Assembly: GCA_001600495.1 (NCBI GenBank) | Contig: BCKE01000017.1 | Coordinates: forward strand, 126,413 to 190,412 | Length of the DNA: 64,000 nt | Origin: Pilasporangium apinafurcum | Taxonomy: Eukaryota > Oomycota > Peronosporomycetes > Pythiales > Pythiaceae | Direction: 5' to 3' | In this document: positions 40,297 through 52,300 of the stretch, in pieces | How the letters are laid out: each line of letters starts with the position of its first letter | How positions within the stretch are numbered: the stretch's first letter is position 1 | Program-made: the position numbers and the translations under genes | The notes under the pieces: generated by a model | The model's input: only the letters and a program-made list of their open reading frames with translations | Database searches by the model: none | Told to the model about the DNA's origin: nothing

Positions 40297-41150
40297 ATGG
40301 CGGAGATGGTAGTTGCGGTACGAACGTTGAATGAACGCAGCGATTCATGGGATAGTTGTGACAGCTTTGCAGTGGTGTCGGAGAGGGATTTTTCACAGGA
40401 CGAGCAAGAAGAAGAAGAATTAGATGGCGATACGTTCAATTTCCCATCGGACACGAACAGCGAGGAAGATGCGATGGTTGACGCTGATGCGATGATGGAG
40501 TGGGAAGACATTGGTAGCATGGATGTCGATTCAGCCAGTCTGAATTCAGATGACTTGACGTTCTCGACAAGCTCGAAGAACGATATTTGCGTTGTCAACG
40601 TTGGAAAACAGACAGTCTCCGAACCGGAAGAAGCAACACACAACCAGATACCACCAACTCAGAATACTGTAGTCACGAGCAACAACATATCGCCACGAGA
40701 TGTAGATAAGAAAATGTCCAAGTCTTTTGAAGCTAGAGAGGTGCGTCAGGGCTATTTTTGAATTGAGATGCTCCCGATCCAAATAATTGACGAGACGGTG
40801 TATATATTTGCAGGCTCTGAAGGCGTTCTATCTCGCACGGGCCAAGGAAAATGAAAAAAAAAGCAAGCAAATCGTTATCTCACCACCGTTGCCTGCTGTC
40901 ATCCAGCCGTTGAAAGCACCAGGTGGTTCTTCTCGTATTTATGCTTCACGCTCACAATTCCGACTTTTCTGACTTGTTTCGCGTGCATCTTATAGAGCGA
41001 TACGATATCGCTGTCCGAGAGGAAGTTAAGCGCACAGAAAACGCCAAGAAGGCTCAGGATGCACTGAAGCAGTTCTACCGTAACCGAGAGATTGAAAAAC
41101 AGAAGCGGGCAGCATTGAATCGGTGTGAAGTTCTGCTTCAATGCAACTGA
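40297..41150 (+). CDS. Unrecognised acidic protein, 235 residues
   Basis: Three exons, 40297-40740, 40814-40922 and 40996-41150, phases consistent. The first 150 residues are acidic and Ser-rich. They contain MMEWEDIGSMDVDS and SFAVVSE, which fit the W/F-x-x-I/V core of LC3/Atg8-interacting motifs in acidic surroundings; this is inference only. The last ~85 residues are a basic helix with two similar phrases, ALKAFYLARAKENEKK and ALKQFYRNREIEKQKR. No enzyme domain, signal or membrane segment seen. The ATG chosen is the first in frame after an upstream non-ATG open stretch. Confidence 0.6.
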
Positions 41151-41509
41151 CTGTGCTGCTTTCCTAACACGCTTCTTATAACTACAGTGAGAACGAGCCC
41201 AAACTCTTTCAGACGCAGAGAGGGCTAGGCGCGCTCCTCTCGTGTCAAACTGAATAGCGCCCTGGTGGGACTGTGTACATCACGTTTTGAGCAGGTATTT
41301 ACACTTTACGCTTCCTCGAACTACGGCCAATGTGGAAGACTAACGCTTGGCATGGCGCCATTTGCAAGAAGATAAACGTACTAAAGTAGAATTTTGTCGC
41401 TGTTACCGTCGAATGGATCCCAAATAGAGATACATATTTTGATCATTGTCATTGTCATCTCCATGCATTGGACGAAAATGTAGAATTCTGAATTGTTTTC
41501 TCTGTTTAG
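41151..41509. other. Intergenic spacer, convergent genes
   Basis: 359 bases between two 3' ends. No feature recognised. Confidence 0.4.
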
Positions 41510-43666
41510 TTAAGATGATATCCAGGACAGTTGCTGTCGCGTATCATCTACAGTAGTAGCTACGGCATCTCTATTGACGATATGGATCACTCCCGCCTGT
41601 GGCGTTGGAAATTCGCGATGGTATTTCGATGAGGACGCTGATCCACCAGCGCGAATATTTTTGGTGGTCATTACGGTCGCCAATGCTGTGCTTGGACGTT
41701 CTTTTGTCCTCACATGTGTTTGAACTTCCCGTGTACGCGCTATTGCTTCCAGTTTGATACGGGGTGATACCTTGCCACCAGACAAACTGGGTGATTGTTT
41801 AAGTGATGCTGATGACGAGCGGACCCGAAGAGCTGGTGCTGATAGTGATTGCGAGAGATGCTGCCAGGTCGGAGAAAGTAAGTGTGGATAAAATAGATGC
41901 TACTCTGCAAATTGAAACGATTATGCATTCATACCGTTCGTGGAATGGCTAGCGTTGCAGTGGATATAGGAGAGAGGTGAGGCGCAGGAATTGGCTCTGG
42001 TGGCACTTCTTCATATTGTCGAACATACTCAGGCGAATTCGCAAGCGAGGATATGGAATCTCTTTTCCATGTGTGAAGAAGGACTTCCGTCGCAAGCCGT
42101 TGATGGAGCTACATTGACAAACAAACGATCAGTATGCCTACACATAAGATAGCGAATACGTATGGATCTTGTACATCGAAACGCTTTCTCGACATTTTGT
42201 GCGCACTCTCTTGTATTTCTGGTCCCTCCTTGAACCACTCGCCTTGTGATAACACCACACCCGAAGCAAGTGTCATTGCCGATGGCAGTGCAGTGGCATC
42301 GAATTCGGAATCCGCAGGCGTAAACAGCTCGCTAATGTCACCAGTGTCTGTTACAGCGTCATAATCCCAAACATTAATAGTTGGTACTGACGACTGTTTT
42401 GTCGGTTTACGAGTGAGCTGGTCGTGTAAATGGACGCCTACTCCTTTCTTCTTAGTAGTCGTGGCTTCACGTCTACTTGATGAACCAGCAGAGCTGGTTT
42501 GTCTCACAGTAACCGAGCTTCTTGTTGGCTTTATGCCCATCTTTATACCTTTGCCTTCGCCTCTATTTCCAATTGTTTTCTCATCTGGATTACCTGGTTG
42601 AATGTCCACGATGCTGGAGAAGCTGTCGATGTTGGACTTCATTTTGATATCGGACAACGACGATAACGACCGCAGTAACGCTTCATCACGCAGCAGTGGG
42701 GTTTCGATCATATCGGCCTCCATCCTCAGATCAAGCCCCATGGGTATCTCGGTGGTCGTAAATGCTCGTGCAACATTCGCCCATTTCAAGAGCGTCGGTC
42801 GTCGCTTGGGAGTTGTCATCTCCTTCAAGCACTTTGTGCGCCACAATTTGATTTCCTAGTCATACATTCAGATATCAAATAGAGACAATCATGAATGCTA
42901 TAGACTCACTTTGGCAAATATCGAAACGACAGGGTGTACGAACCGGTTTCTCGTCTTCTTCTTCAGATAAGTTGAGGATTTGAGGAAGCGCGCCTGATTG
43001 AGAACCTGTCTCGACAACAAGTATGAGCAATTTTATGTCTAAAAAACCATGCTTCTGATGGCTAGAATATATGCACAGACCTTTCTCCATTCCTGGTTTC
43101 CGTCTTCGCTTCAAAGGAACGCCACCATGTGTTCGTGATGGGGAAGCATTGCTTGTCTCGACGCTGTTAGGTATTCGAGAATCCCTAGAAGGCGATGACC
43201 GATACACGGCATTGTCGACACGATGATTATGCTTGTCCGGTGACCTGTGTGGTAAACAACGAACGGCATGGCGATCATGCAGAGTCGCACGTGGTATCTG
43301 CTCCGGTGCAAATCGCTCGTGCACAATCTGCTGATCAGCGTGAAGCGACGCCGTAAAGACTGTGTCAAAAATGTTTCCCACCAGGTGAGAGGACACAGCG
43401 TGCACCTGCAATATCAGAGACAGGGAGTGAATGAACGAGAAACATAAGTAATCCTTTGCTCTGTGCCAAGAAGCTTCGGGTTGAAGGTCGTCGTTCATAA
43501 TAGATGACGTTACCGTTTGACGCGCCAGGTGATGCTGTTGGTAATACGCATTCGTTTCCGCTAACAAAAACTCTAAGAACGCTAAAGCCACAGCGTCGCT
43601 CTCATCTTCGTCGATGGCTGTCAGATCAAGCAGCGACTGGTCTACAGTTACGATTGAGTAGCTCAT
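41510..43666 (-). CDS. Unrecognised low-complexity protein, multi-exon
   Basis: The start is MSYSIVTVDQSLLDLTAIDE at 43666. An N-terminal helical part (VALAFLEFLLAETNAYYQQH, then SSHLVGNIFDTVFTASLHAD) precedes a basic, Ser/Pro-rich region, then EIKLWRTKCLKEM, then a long Ser/Thr/Lys-rich region. Clear later splices are TAC|gtattcgc (near 42,160) to gtag|CTCCATCAACGG (near 42,105), and ACG|gtatgaatg (near 41,935) to gtag|CATCTA, leading to the stop at 41510. An apparent C-terminal membrane helix at 42,109-42,165 is therefore intron sequence. The splice near 42,850-43,090 could not be resolved in phase. Family unknown; the N-terminal helices might be a dimerisation module. Confidence 0.55.
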
Positions 43667-44007
43667 AACTGCGTACGTATCACCAATACCACCATTAAGC
43701 CATACGTTGAGCTACTACTGCTGGATGCGTTTTGAGATCGCTTTCGAGTACACCTGAAGCTATTTTCGATGTTCTCACATCGCTCGGAGTCAAGTAACCG
43801 AAAATAGATACACGCACGCACTCATTCGATGAACAAGGCAATGGTGCTCACACAGCTGACTACTACCTTCTCATCTTCCTCCCGCAGAAGCACATACACA
43901 CACAATCGAATGCATAGTGGAACAAGAAAAAAGACAAAGCGGAAGAAGACAAATCGCACACATCCCACTCTTGCTTCCTTGCGTGCGTCCTTCCATCAGC
44001 TGGAAAT

Positions 44008-44063
44008 GGGTACACTATTCGTACCCTGTAACTGGTACCATGTACCAAAAATATGGTACATGG
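44008..44063. repeat. Two adjacent GTAC-rich inverted repeats
   Basis: GGGTAC (44,008-44,013) pairs with GTACCC (44,021-44,026). CCATGTACCA (44,038-44,047) pairs with TGGTACATGG (44,054-44,063) around a 6-base loop. Both arms are perfect. Could be protein-binding sites or RNA hairpins; nothing nearby decides. Confidence 0.8.
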
Positions 44064-45686
44064 ACACTATTTTTGTAGCTCTTCAAATATCCAAGCGGAC
44101 CGATCGAGTCGCGTCACCCATCTTGTTGAGTGAATGAATGCATGCATTTATGCGAAAACGAATGAGAAAAGCAGGAAACGTCGCTCATCTATCCATGTCG
44201 CGAGCATAGAACAGAAGGAAGATGGCGACTCTCACTGACGTACTTGGGTCGGATGCATACTGATCTAGAGTGACAGATGCCACCGAGGATCGGTCGACAG
44301 GGGGGGGATAACAAACCTCATCCTCTCTCTTTCTCCTTCTCCTCCTCCCTTCTTGTGGTTGCCAACTGCCACGTAACAGCTCCCTTCAAACGGTCGATTC
44401 AACTGTCGGAGCACATCCCCCTTTAGAAAAACATAAAAAGGTCGATCAAGTCGACCAGAAGCTCTCAACACTCATCTCTTTCCCTTCTCTTTCGTCAGCA
44501 ACAACCAAATGAGGAGTTTACGAGGCGTTTTCTCTCCCATGCGTGGCCATGTAATCACTGGCCAGATTACGGTGTTGTGTGCGTGCAATGAGGATTGGGA
44601 ATTGAAGCAGCGGCTTTTTGGTCCTTTGAATTCGCTCGCTTCCAAATTCACGAAACGGGCAAAGGAGATAATGACTCATGAACAAGAAAGCAACCCAAAA
44701 AAAAAGAAGCTTTCATTGCTGATTATTCAACAATTAGCACTGCATCTGCCCTAACCAGATTCGTCAATTGAGATCATTAATGCATGTTGCACTTCTTCAC
44801 TACTTTCCATGACCGTCAATCAGCGAAAACATTGTCGAAGTGAACATGCCACACCAAAGCTTTACACCACATTCAGTCACCTTTCCAATCGGCCAATCTT
44901 CTCTAATATAATAGATATATACAGAGAGGAACAAAATATTCGAAACGATGGGCGAAGAGGGAGGGAGTAAACCTCACTTGACCAGAGAAGAGCAACCCAA
45001 TGATGAAAACCAAAATCAGGACATAGTCACTACGCAGCCGATTTTTTTTTTTGTTTTTTTTTGCAGCGCAACCCACATCTGTACGTATGCACGCAATTGT
45101 TCCTACACACGAATGTACAACACATGTCGTCTCCCTCCACAAAGAACATCGTTACTGGTCTTCGGTGCCTCCTGTTCCCAAGGTTTTTTTTGTTTTTTCT
45201 ATGATGTTGAAGTTGTCGCGTATATTTAGACGAGAGTGCGACCTCTCGTTCATGAATTGTTCTTTTGTATGGAAATCGGTGGATAATCGTTACTTAATTG
45301 AATCACTGGGGTAAACCTCTTGTTGGACGTATGACAGTTACGCGTGAAGGGTTACTCTCGTTTGTTGCTCTTTGGGACTGGGACCCACAGAGCGGAGCAA
45401 AGGGGATCTCCTTTGTGTTTCCACTACTACAGTACCAAACGACAAAAATAAGGAACAAGAGCGCAGGAGGGGAAGTACATACAAAAATCAAGAAAGAAGG
45501 CCGGAAGCGGCGGAGAAGAAGAAGAGAAAGCAAGGAAAAGCAAAAGCACGACAGAACGCGTTTTGGCGAGACGTCTCCACATCTCATAAAAAGCCGACGG
45601 TAGCCCAACATCTACGCACATCCCTCACCGCGGTTCCTTGGGAAGCTGAATAGCTAACGGCGTCGTTTGAGATCTTTTCAAAGAGG

Positions 45687-45704
45687 TATATATATATATA
45701 TATA
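45687..45704. repeat. TA microsatellite
   Basis: Nine TA units followed by CATATATG, ~300 bases before the zinc-finger gene start. Confidence 0.9.
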
Positions 45705-46003
45705 CATATATGTGCTTGCTCAGTTTCTTTCGCGTCTTCATGGAGTATTGCCATCCATGGAAAGAAATACCCTGTGTTGGTGGTGTTCATTTTTTTTTGT
45801 GAAGTCGAAAGTAGATCTTTCAACTCTTTTTGCGGGGTTTGCGGGATATAGATCGACGACGGAGAGACCGTTTTATTTTTGGGCATTTTTCCTGGGAGAG
45901 GGTATTCTGTTTGGCTCGAACTAGAGAAGAATTTACATACGCACGATAGTCACGCACTGTGGGGGAGCAACTTCACCATTCCAAGAGCTTTTTGACGAGG
46001 CGA

Positions 46004-48818
46004 ATGGCTACTGCTGTAAAGGAAGAAAGTCCGCAAGAATGGACTGCTTCACATGCGTTTAATGCACACACTTTACCAGCTACTAAAGGAGGAGGGGAGG
46101 GAGAGGAAGGGGCTACGCACACCGGTACTCCAGAAGCCGAAAAGATGGCCGTGGATATGGGAATGAACATGCGAGGACCGGCAACGGACACGGAGCGGTG
46201 GCGTAGTCCCGTTAAACCCAGCAATCAGACTGAGAGTACAAGTAGCACCGGCCGGAAATCCGATGAAGATGACGAAGACGACGAAGTAATGAGCTGGACC
46301 AGCAACAGTCCCAACAACCAGATCGAGTCCCCTCCAGTGTCTCATCGTGATAGTAACGGCTCTACTACTACTTCTGTCCCTGGATGTGGAGCAGCTACGG
46401 CCAATTTAGCCAAATTCAAAGCTGCTCAAGACGTATGTTGGAGAATATGTTTAACCTCAAATGCATTGAAAATCATAATTCATGAACTAATCCGGTTTGT
46501 TATGGTTACAGCTGAAAATTCAGACAGAAAATCTGTCGGATGCGAAGCCTATGACCAATGTCAGTAGCGACCCAGCGGGGTCCTCATCGTGCTTTACGAC
46601 CCCTGGAGCAGATGTGTCGTCAGTTGCGAACACACCGAAGACTCCACTCCCGCCAAGCAGTACTGGCAAGAAGCGACGGCGGCGAACGGCGGCGCAGATC
46701 GATCGAAAGTATAGTTGTAATTATCCTGGATGCACCAAGGTAAGGAAAGACAGATGGTTGCCTTACATTCAAGGTGTCTGTGGTGAGACATGATGGAATG
46801 ACGGACTAATCTGGTGACATAATTTCTTGGATAGGCGTATGGATCCGAGGGTTCGCTAACGCAACATCAGCGACTCAAGCACCGACAACAACAACCTGAA
46901 AATGCCACTGGAGCTCATGCAAATCAAGTAAGTGATGGTGTCATCTGCTTATGCATGTTAATTTGTGTGAATTCGCCGTTAGCTTATTTGTACTCCTGTG
47001 GATACGATGTAGATGGGAAATTTTTTTCTCCCACTTCATCGACCTGGCCGCAATATGCCTGGAACAGTGTATCGTGCTAATCCGAATACTTCTCGAGCAG
47101 TAAACATTCGACCTGCGTCGATTGAAGGTACGCAAACGATTTTGGGAATTTGGAAGAATATTTTTATTAGTCAATACTCAACGAACTCACCCATGTTTGC
47201 TTTGCTTGCGCAGGTGTAATGTCCCAGATACCATTTGATGGAATGGCGGACATGTCGTCGGAATTTCTCAGCGGAGAGCAGTTCACGACAGGCCATGGAG
47301 CCCCACAGCAGCGACAAAATTTGCGGTCGCGCTCGAACTCCATGCCAGTCACCTTTCCATGTAAGCTGTTCTATGCATGTTTCGCATGAAATATCATTTT
47401 AATCCTCATGGATATTCTGTGAAATTCCCCTAGCTCCTCCATCGAGCGCATCAAAGTGCAATACCTCAAGCAATACTACCCCTCGACCTCAGACGTCCCG
47501 AAAACCTCGAGTGACAAGTACGCCACGCCCAAAGGTTGGCACAGCTCGTAGGGTGAAATGCCGCTCTAAATCGGAATCGTTAGCGGACATGGCGCCATTT
47601 CTAGGATTGAGTGACACGAAGCTTCTTCGTCGAAGTGATTCCAGCAGCGGAAGTTTGACGGAAAGTACAACAACGAACAGTCTTCATGAACCGTTGATGC
47701 CGTTAAGCTGTGCCAGCAATCATTCATACGATTGGTCCCATTCATCAGTAGCATCAGACACTCCTACTTCCAGCAACGACCAAGCAATCGACAGCGATAT
47801 TCTCTCAGTGCTAGCCGATTGTGATCCAACCGACATCGCTGATCCTCAATCGATTGATTTTGGGCCACCTTCGACATCATCCTATCGCTCTCATGCCAGC
47901 TACAGTGAAAGTGATGATCAGGAGATGTTATCGGCTGGAATGGACTGTTTCCAATTTTCTCAAGAGTTCGCCAACGTTGGTATCATGAAAGAAGAAGAAG
48001 CTTATTACCAGAGTCTTGCTCGATCCAATTTAGATTTCCCAAATGATCTGAAGCAGGAATGGGCTAATAACAGCCGCCACGATGCGCTGTTTTTATCTAC
48101 TCATATGGAAAAGATGTCGATGGCACAGGCGACAAGTCGTAGCAACAATGAAATAGATGCTTTTGAAAACTTTGTCGGAGCTATGACGACACAGATGCTA
48201 GGAGAAGGTGATATCAGCATGCGTGGAACCGGCTCGGGATTGGATACGTTTGGGTCTGGACTGGAGACACTTGACGGTAAAATTACTCATGACATTTCTC
48301 CCACTGGAACGAGCCCGCAGGTGCATACTTCAGGAAACGTTGGAGCAACTCCGGGCCAAAACAATACTAACAGTCTCTGGCACGGTGGTGAAGTCAACCC
48401 TGCACTTGATCCGACAAACGCACCGTCTCAATCCAATTCAGATCTGCAGATGTTCTGGATGAAGGATTTTCCAACGGCCTCGTGTTTACCTATGACTGAC
48501 ACGTCTAATCAGTATATGGAAGATAATTTGCCTCCACAACCGACACATGATGGGCTTGAATGGAAATTACAAAAATTGCCATCATCGTCGGCCGTCTCAG
48601 GCGTGGTAAGACTTTTATCGGTATATTATCGCTTCGTGTGAACATATCCTGACGCTTTACTCGTCTACTTGCAGAGAGGGCATGGCAATGTATTCAATAT
48701 TGAGAAGCACAGTGGAGGCACTACTGCGTCGTTTAGTGACCGCATTCTGTTTGAGGATTACGGACTAGACGACACGCGCATGAGCTCACCGTTATGCAAT
48801 CAACGAGAAGAATTGTAA
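46004..48818 (+). CDS. C2H2 zinc-finger protein (putative transcription factor)
   Basis: Seven exons: 46004-46432, 46512-46739, 46835-46927, 47013-47127, 47214-47360, 47434-48605 and 48675-48818; 2328 nt, 775 residues. It has a single classical finger, YSCNYPGCTKAYGSEGSLTQ then HQRLKH, with Cys2 and His2 present and split by the intron at 46740-46834. A basic run (GKKRRRRTAAQIDRK) just before it could be a nuclear signal or DNA-contact arm. The rest is Ser/Thr/Pro/Asn-rich with an acidic stretch (SDEDDEDDE), as in many regulators. The start is the first ATG after an upstream open stretch lacking ATG. It is preceded by a 2.3-kb region free of genes. Target unknown. Confidence 0.78.
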
Positions 48819-49391
48819 GCGTCCTGGCAACCATACGACGTTGGTCATTCATTTTCGGGCGTCGAATTTGTATGGATGAGTATTTATCATCGTCAAGTGA
48901 AGTACAGACAAGCAATGAACCGCGTCAATCGCCTACGCATGTGTTTTTGGTTCATGTCTGTGTTTCATGTTCACAAGCAAGAAGTTGCAAGACGGAGTGG
49001 CCAGGTTTGGGAGAGGAGGGAGCTATGATGGATGTGTATATTTACGTGTGAGTGTGTTGTGAGTCATGAGTATCTGCTTCCTGCCCATGTATATATAGTT
49101 ATCGAAGAGAAGGGAGAATGAGACCCGATATCTAGGTCCTGTGAGCGTCTCACGTGAACCACATTATCGGTCCATCTTGCTTCTATCATTGTATTCTGGC
49201 AAAAATAACAGTAACAAAAAAGAAATCGTGCACGTTGATGAACACAACGAGGCTTATGAGATTGATTATGTATGTATGCGCGTCGTTTCCGGTCCATTTT
49301 GTGCATAAGCGACCCAATTTTGATTTACTTTACCGCGTCGTTTGGAGACCTTGAAAAATTGATACTTCAAACAATAGTGCACAGATACAAT
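48819..49391. other. Spacer between zinc-finger and CFAP74-like genes
   Basis: 573 bases, no supported gene. The open frame of the next gene runs upstream to 49,272, but its ATG at 49,392 is preferred because the upstream part reads like non-coding sequence. Confidence 0.4.
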
Positions 49392-52300
49392 ATGAGCGAA
49401 CGAAGCGACCATCCAAACTCAACTAACCAGCAGCAGCAGCAATCACAAGTTCATGTGCCGCTTCCTCCTCCTGCAACACGTACAAACACGCAGCAACGGC
49501 TTCATATTTCCTTCCAGAATGACCGACAATATCTCCGACAGATGGTTACACAGCGTCAACAAGAGCGAACAGATCGGATCGAAGCGATTCTGGAACTCAA
49601 GCACGACTTGGACGGCTCTGTCGCGAAAATTCAGGCGCAGAATGCTCAAATGCACGCGCGTGCAAAAGATCTTGCGGCGAGTGAGGCACGGGAGTACCAG
49701 GAGCTGTTGAATCAGGGCAAGAATCCACATGAAGTCCACCGACAGCGACATGTGAAACAGATAGCCGAGCAGGAACGGAAGCAACTCGAACAACGCATCC
49801 AAGACAAACAAATACAATTGCTACAGCGCTTGGAGGTCGAAAAAGTGCAAATGCGACGGCGTGAGAAGCTGCAACAGGATCAGTTAGCGTTTGAGAAGAA
49901 ATATCAACAAGAGATGGGGCGTGCCGCAGCAGAAGAGCGCACGAAAGCGTATTTGGTCTCGAGAACAGACAAAGAGCAGCTTGACCCGACTGGAAAGAAA
50001 TTTCGCATTTACCCATCGCAGGAGACGACAATTAAGGATCATAGTTTCGGATTGGGTCGGAATTTGGTACATACGTCCACACAGCGACGTGAAATCGTTG
50101 ATAAAGTTCATGCGAAAGCCGCTCACCATGACGCAACCGCGAATCCATTATTGTTACCAAGGCACAAGGCGACTGTAGCGGCACAAATGAAAGCGGGCCT
50201 TCGCTTACCAGCAGCACCATCGTCTCCCATAGGACCATCACCAAACAACAACAATATTGATGCAGGAGAAGGCGCTGATAGTAACTCTATCGGTTCTAAG
50301 CTTTCACTGGAGCGAACACCAGGGCTGGATATGCGCGAGGTCAATCACAGATACCTCGAGACCAACGGTAATGGTCATGAAATGACCTCACTTCCTACCA
50401 ACAACAAGCAGATATCAACGGACAATGAAAACCAGCAAAAAAGAGGTTTTGGGAAACCGAAACGCAGCAATCTGGAGCAGCAAATGCTGGCGAACGCACG
50501 GGAAAAACAGAAACGTAACATTTTCCAAAAGCAGATTGTCTGGGGAAAGGAGTTCATAGGCGACGCATTCCTTTCGGATCCACCAATTCTTTGGTTTAAA
50601 GACTTTGACGTTGGTGTGCCGCAGCAACTCAAGCTCATGTTGACAAACGTCTCAAACACATTCAATCATTTCAAATTGCTGGATTTGCCTGATGAAGTTC
50701 GTGATTGCTTTGAGATTGTGTACGAGAAACCCGGACGGATGTCGGCGGGAATGTCTTGCGCTATTCACATGACATTTACAGCCGTACAAGCGATCGATAT
50801 CGAGACAGAGCTGCCCGTGGTAGCGCAAACCGGACCATTTCGAATACCAATCAAATGTACGTGCAAAAAAGCCGTACCTGTGCTCATCCACCGTGCGGTT
50901 CATTTTGCCGATGTCGTCGCTGGAGAAAAGAAAACCATCAATATACAGCTCGAAAACCACGGGGCTCTCCCATTTGAGTACACGATTCGACCCTTGGTTA
51001 AATATCCTATGGACACTTCTCCCGAGGAACCTGCTTTGGAGGAAGATGTCATTAATGATACAAATGGAGAGGAAATGTTGGATACACTCACACTAAATGG
51101 TCAAGGTCTGAATGATGTACAAGATCTGGAAGTATCACACGCGACAAATAATGCACTTAGTGAAAACGACGGCGATGCAACCGATATAGTGATAGATTCA
51201 TCCGACTTGCAAGAGGATGCCATCGATCCAACACCAGTTGTCGAAGAAGTTATCCCAGATGCCGATAACTCAGGGTTTTTGGTAGAAGAGGACGCGATTG
51301 TACGCTTCGCCAAGTCACTGATGGTGTACAAACCAGAGGGAGCAGACCAACCACTTCGGTTCCCGAAACGTGGACAAGTTTTGCCCTATTCTAGCACTCC
51401 CCTCACGTTTACGTTTGCTCCATCGGCGCCAATGCAGTTGACTGATCAGCAGTTTCTCATCGACTTTACCACATGCGATAATACCAACGGGAATGCCAAA
51501 CTTGACAGGCAGATGCAACTTCATCCCCTTCCATCAATTCCAATCGTCATCTCCGCGGAATCAACGCTTGTGCCAATCTACGTTGCACGAGAAATGTTGG
51601 ACTTTCGATGTTGTGTCTACGGGAAACTCTATCGTCACCAATTACTTGTCTGTAATCGTGGCAAAGTCGCGCTGAAAATCCAGATTCGCGTGCCAAAGTT
51701 GCTTGAAGATGTTGTTGATTTCCACCCCAACGTTGGTTTTGTTCAAGCAGCTACTATAAACGCTTCTACCATCAAAGAAGCTGAAGCGGGTGAGTTCCGC
51801 ATTCAAGTGAAATTTCGCCCGCAGCAGTATGTATGGAAGCGGCTTGAGAAAAAAGGGTTTGGCTCACAAGCATCGGGCATTATGGCCGTTCCAGTGCAAA
51901 TCGTCGTTCCAGATCAAGTTGTCCCTGTATTTTTCCTTCTCGTGGCTCAGCTAACGCCAGGCAGCCTTGTCTTCTCCTCAAAGCAGATTGATTTCGGTCG
52001 CTGTTGCCTTGGCAATAGTGTCTATCATCTGCTTACAGTCGAAAATACGGCCAAATTGCCACAACGCATTGGCTTTAAGAAGCTCCCTCCAGAGATTCGA
52101 ATCGATGATCCAACTGAAGGTATTTGTGTGGTGTTGCTCCCACTGGAAAAACGGTCATTCAAGATCGTTTATCAGCCCAATGCAGCCACGAATTTACAGA
52201 CTAAATTGGTGCTCTGCTCGTCCATGAATCAAGAGTACGTTTTTCCATGTACTGGGATGTGCGTGACCACACCGCTGGTGTTTTCACATACATTTGTTCA

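Larger units (their letters stand above)
43667..46003. other. Long divergent intergenic region
   Basis: 2.3 kb between a minus-strand and a plus-strand gene. It has no supported ORF, but contains two GTAC-rich hairpins (44,008-44,063), homopolymer T and A runs near 45,040-45,060, purine-rich stretches near 45,480-45,560 and a TA microsatellite (45,687-45,704). The unusual length fits a long 5' leader or regulatory region for the zinc-finger gene at 46,004. Confidence 0.5.

Noticed and set aside
42109-42165. Apparent C-terminal membrane helix (YVFAILCVGILIVCLS) of the gene at 41,510-43,666
   Set aside because: It begins at a GT donor and ends at a TAG acceptor that leads into a coherent downstream exon, so it is better explained as translated intron.
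49272-49391. Upstream extension of the CFAP74-like frame (MYARRFRSILCISDP)
   Set aside because: The sequence is Ile/Phe/Arg-rich and unlike the Gln-rich start that follows; the ATG at 49,392 is more plausible.
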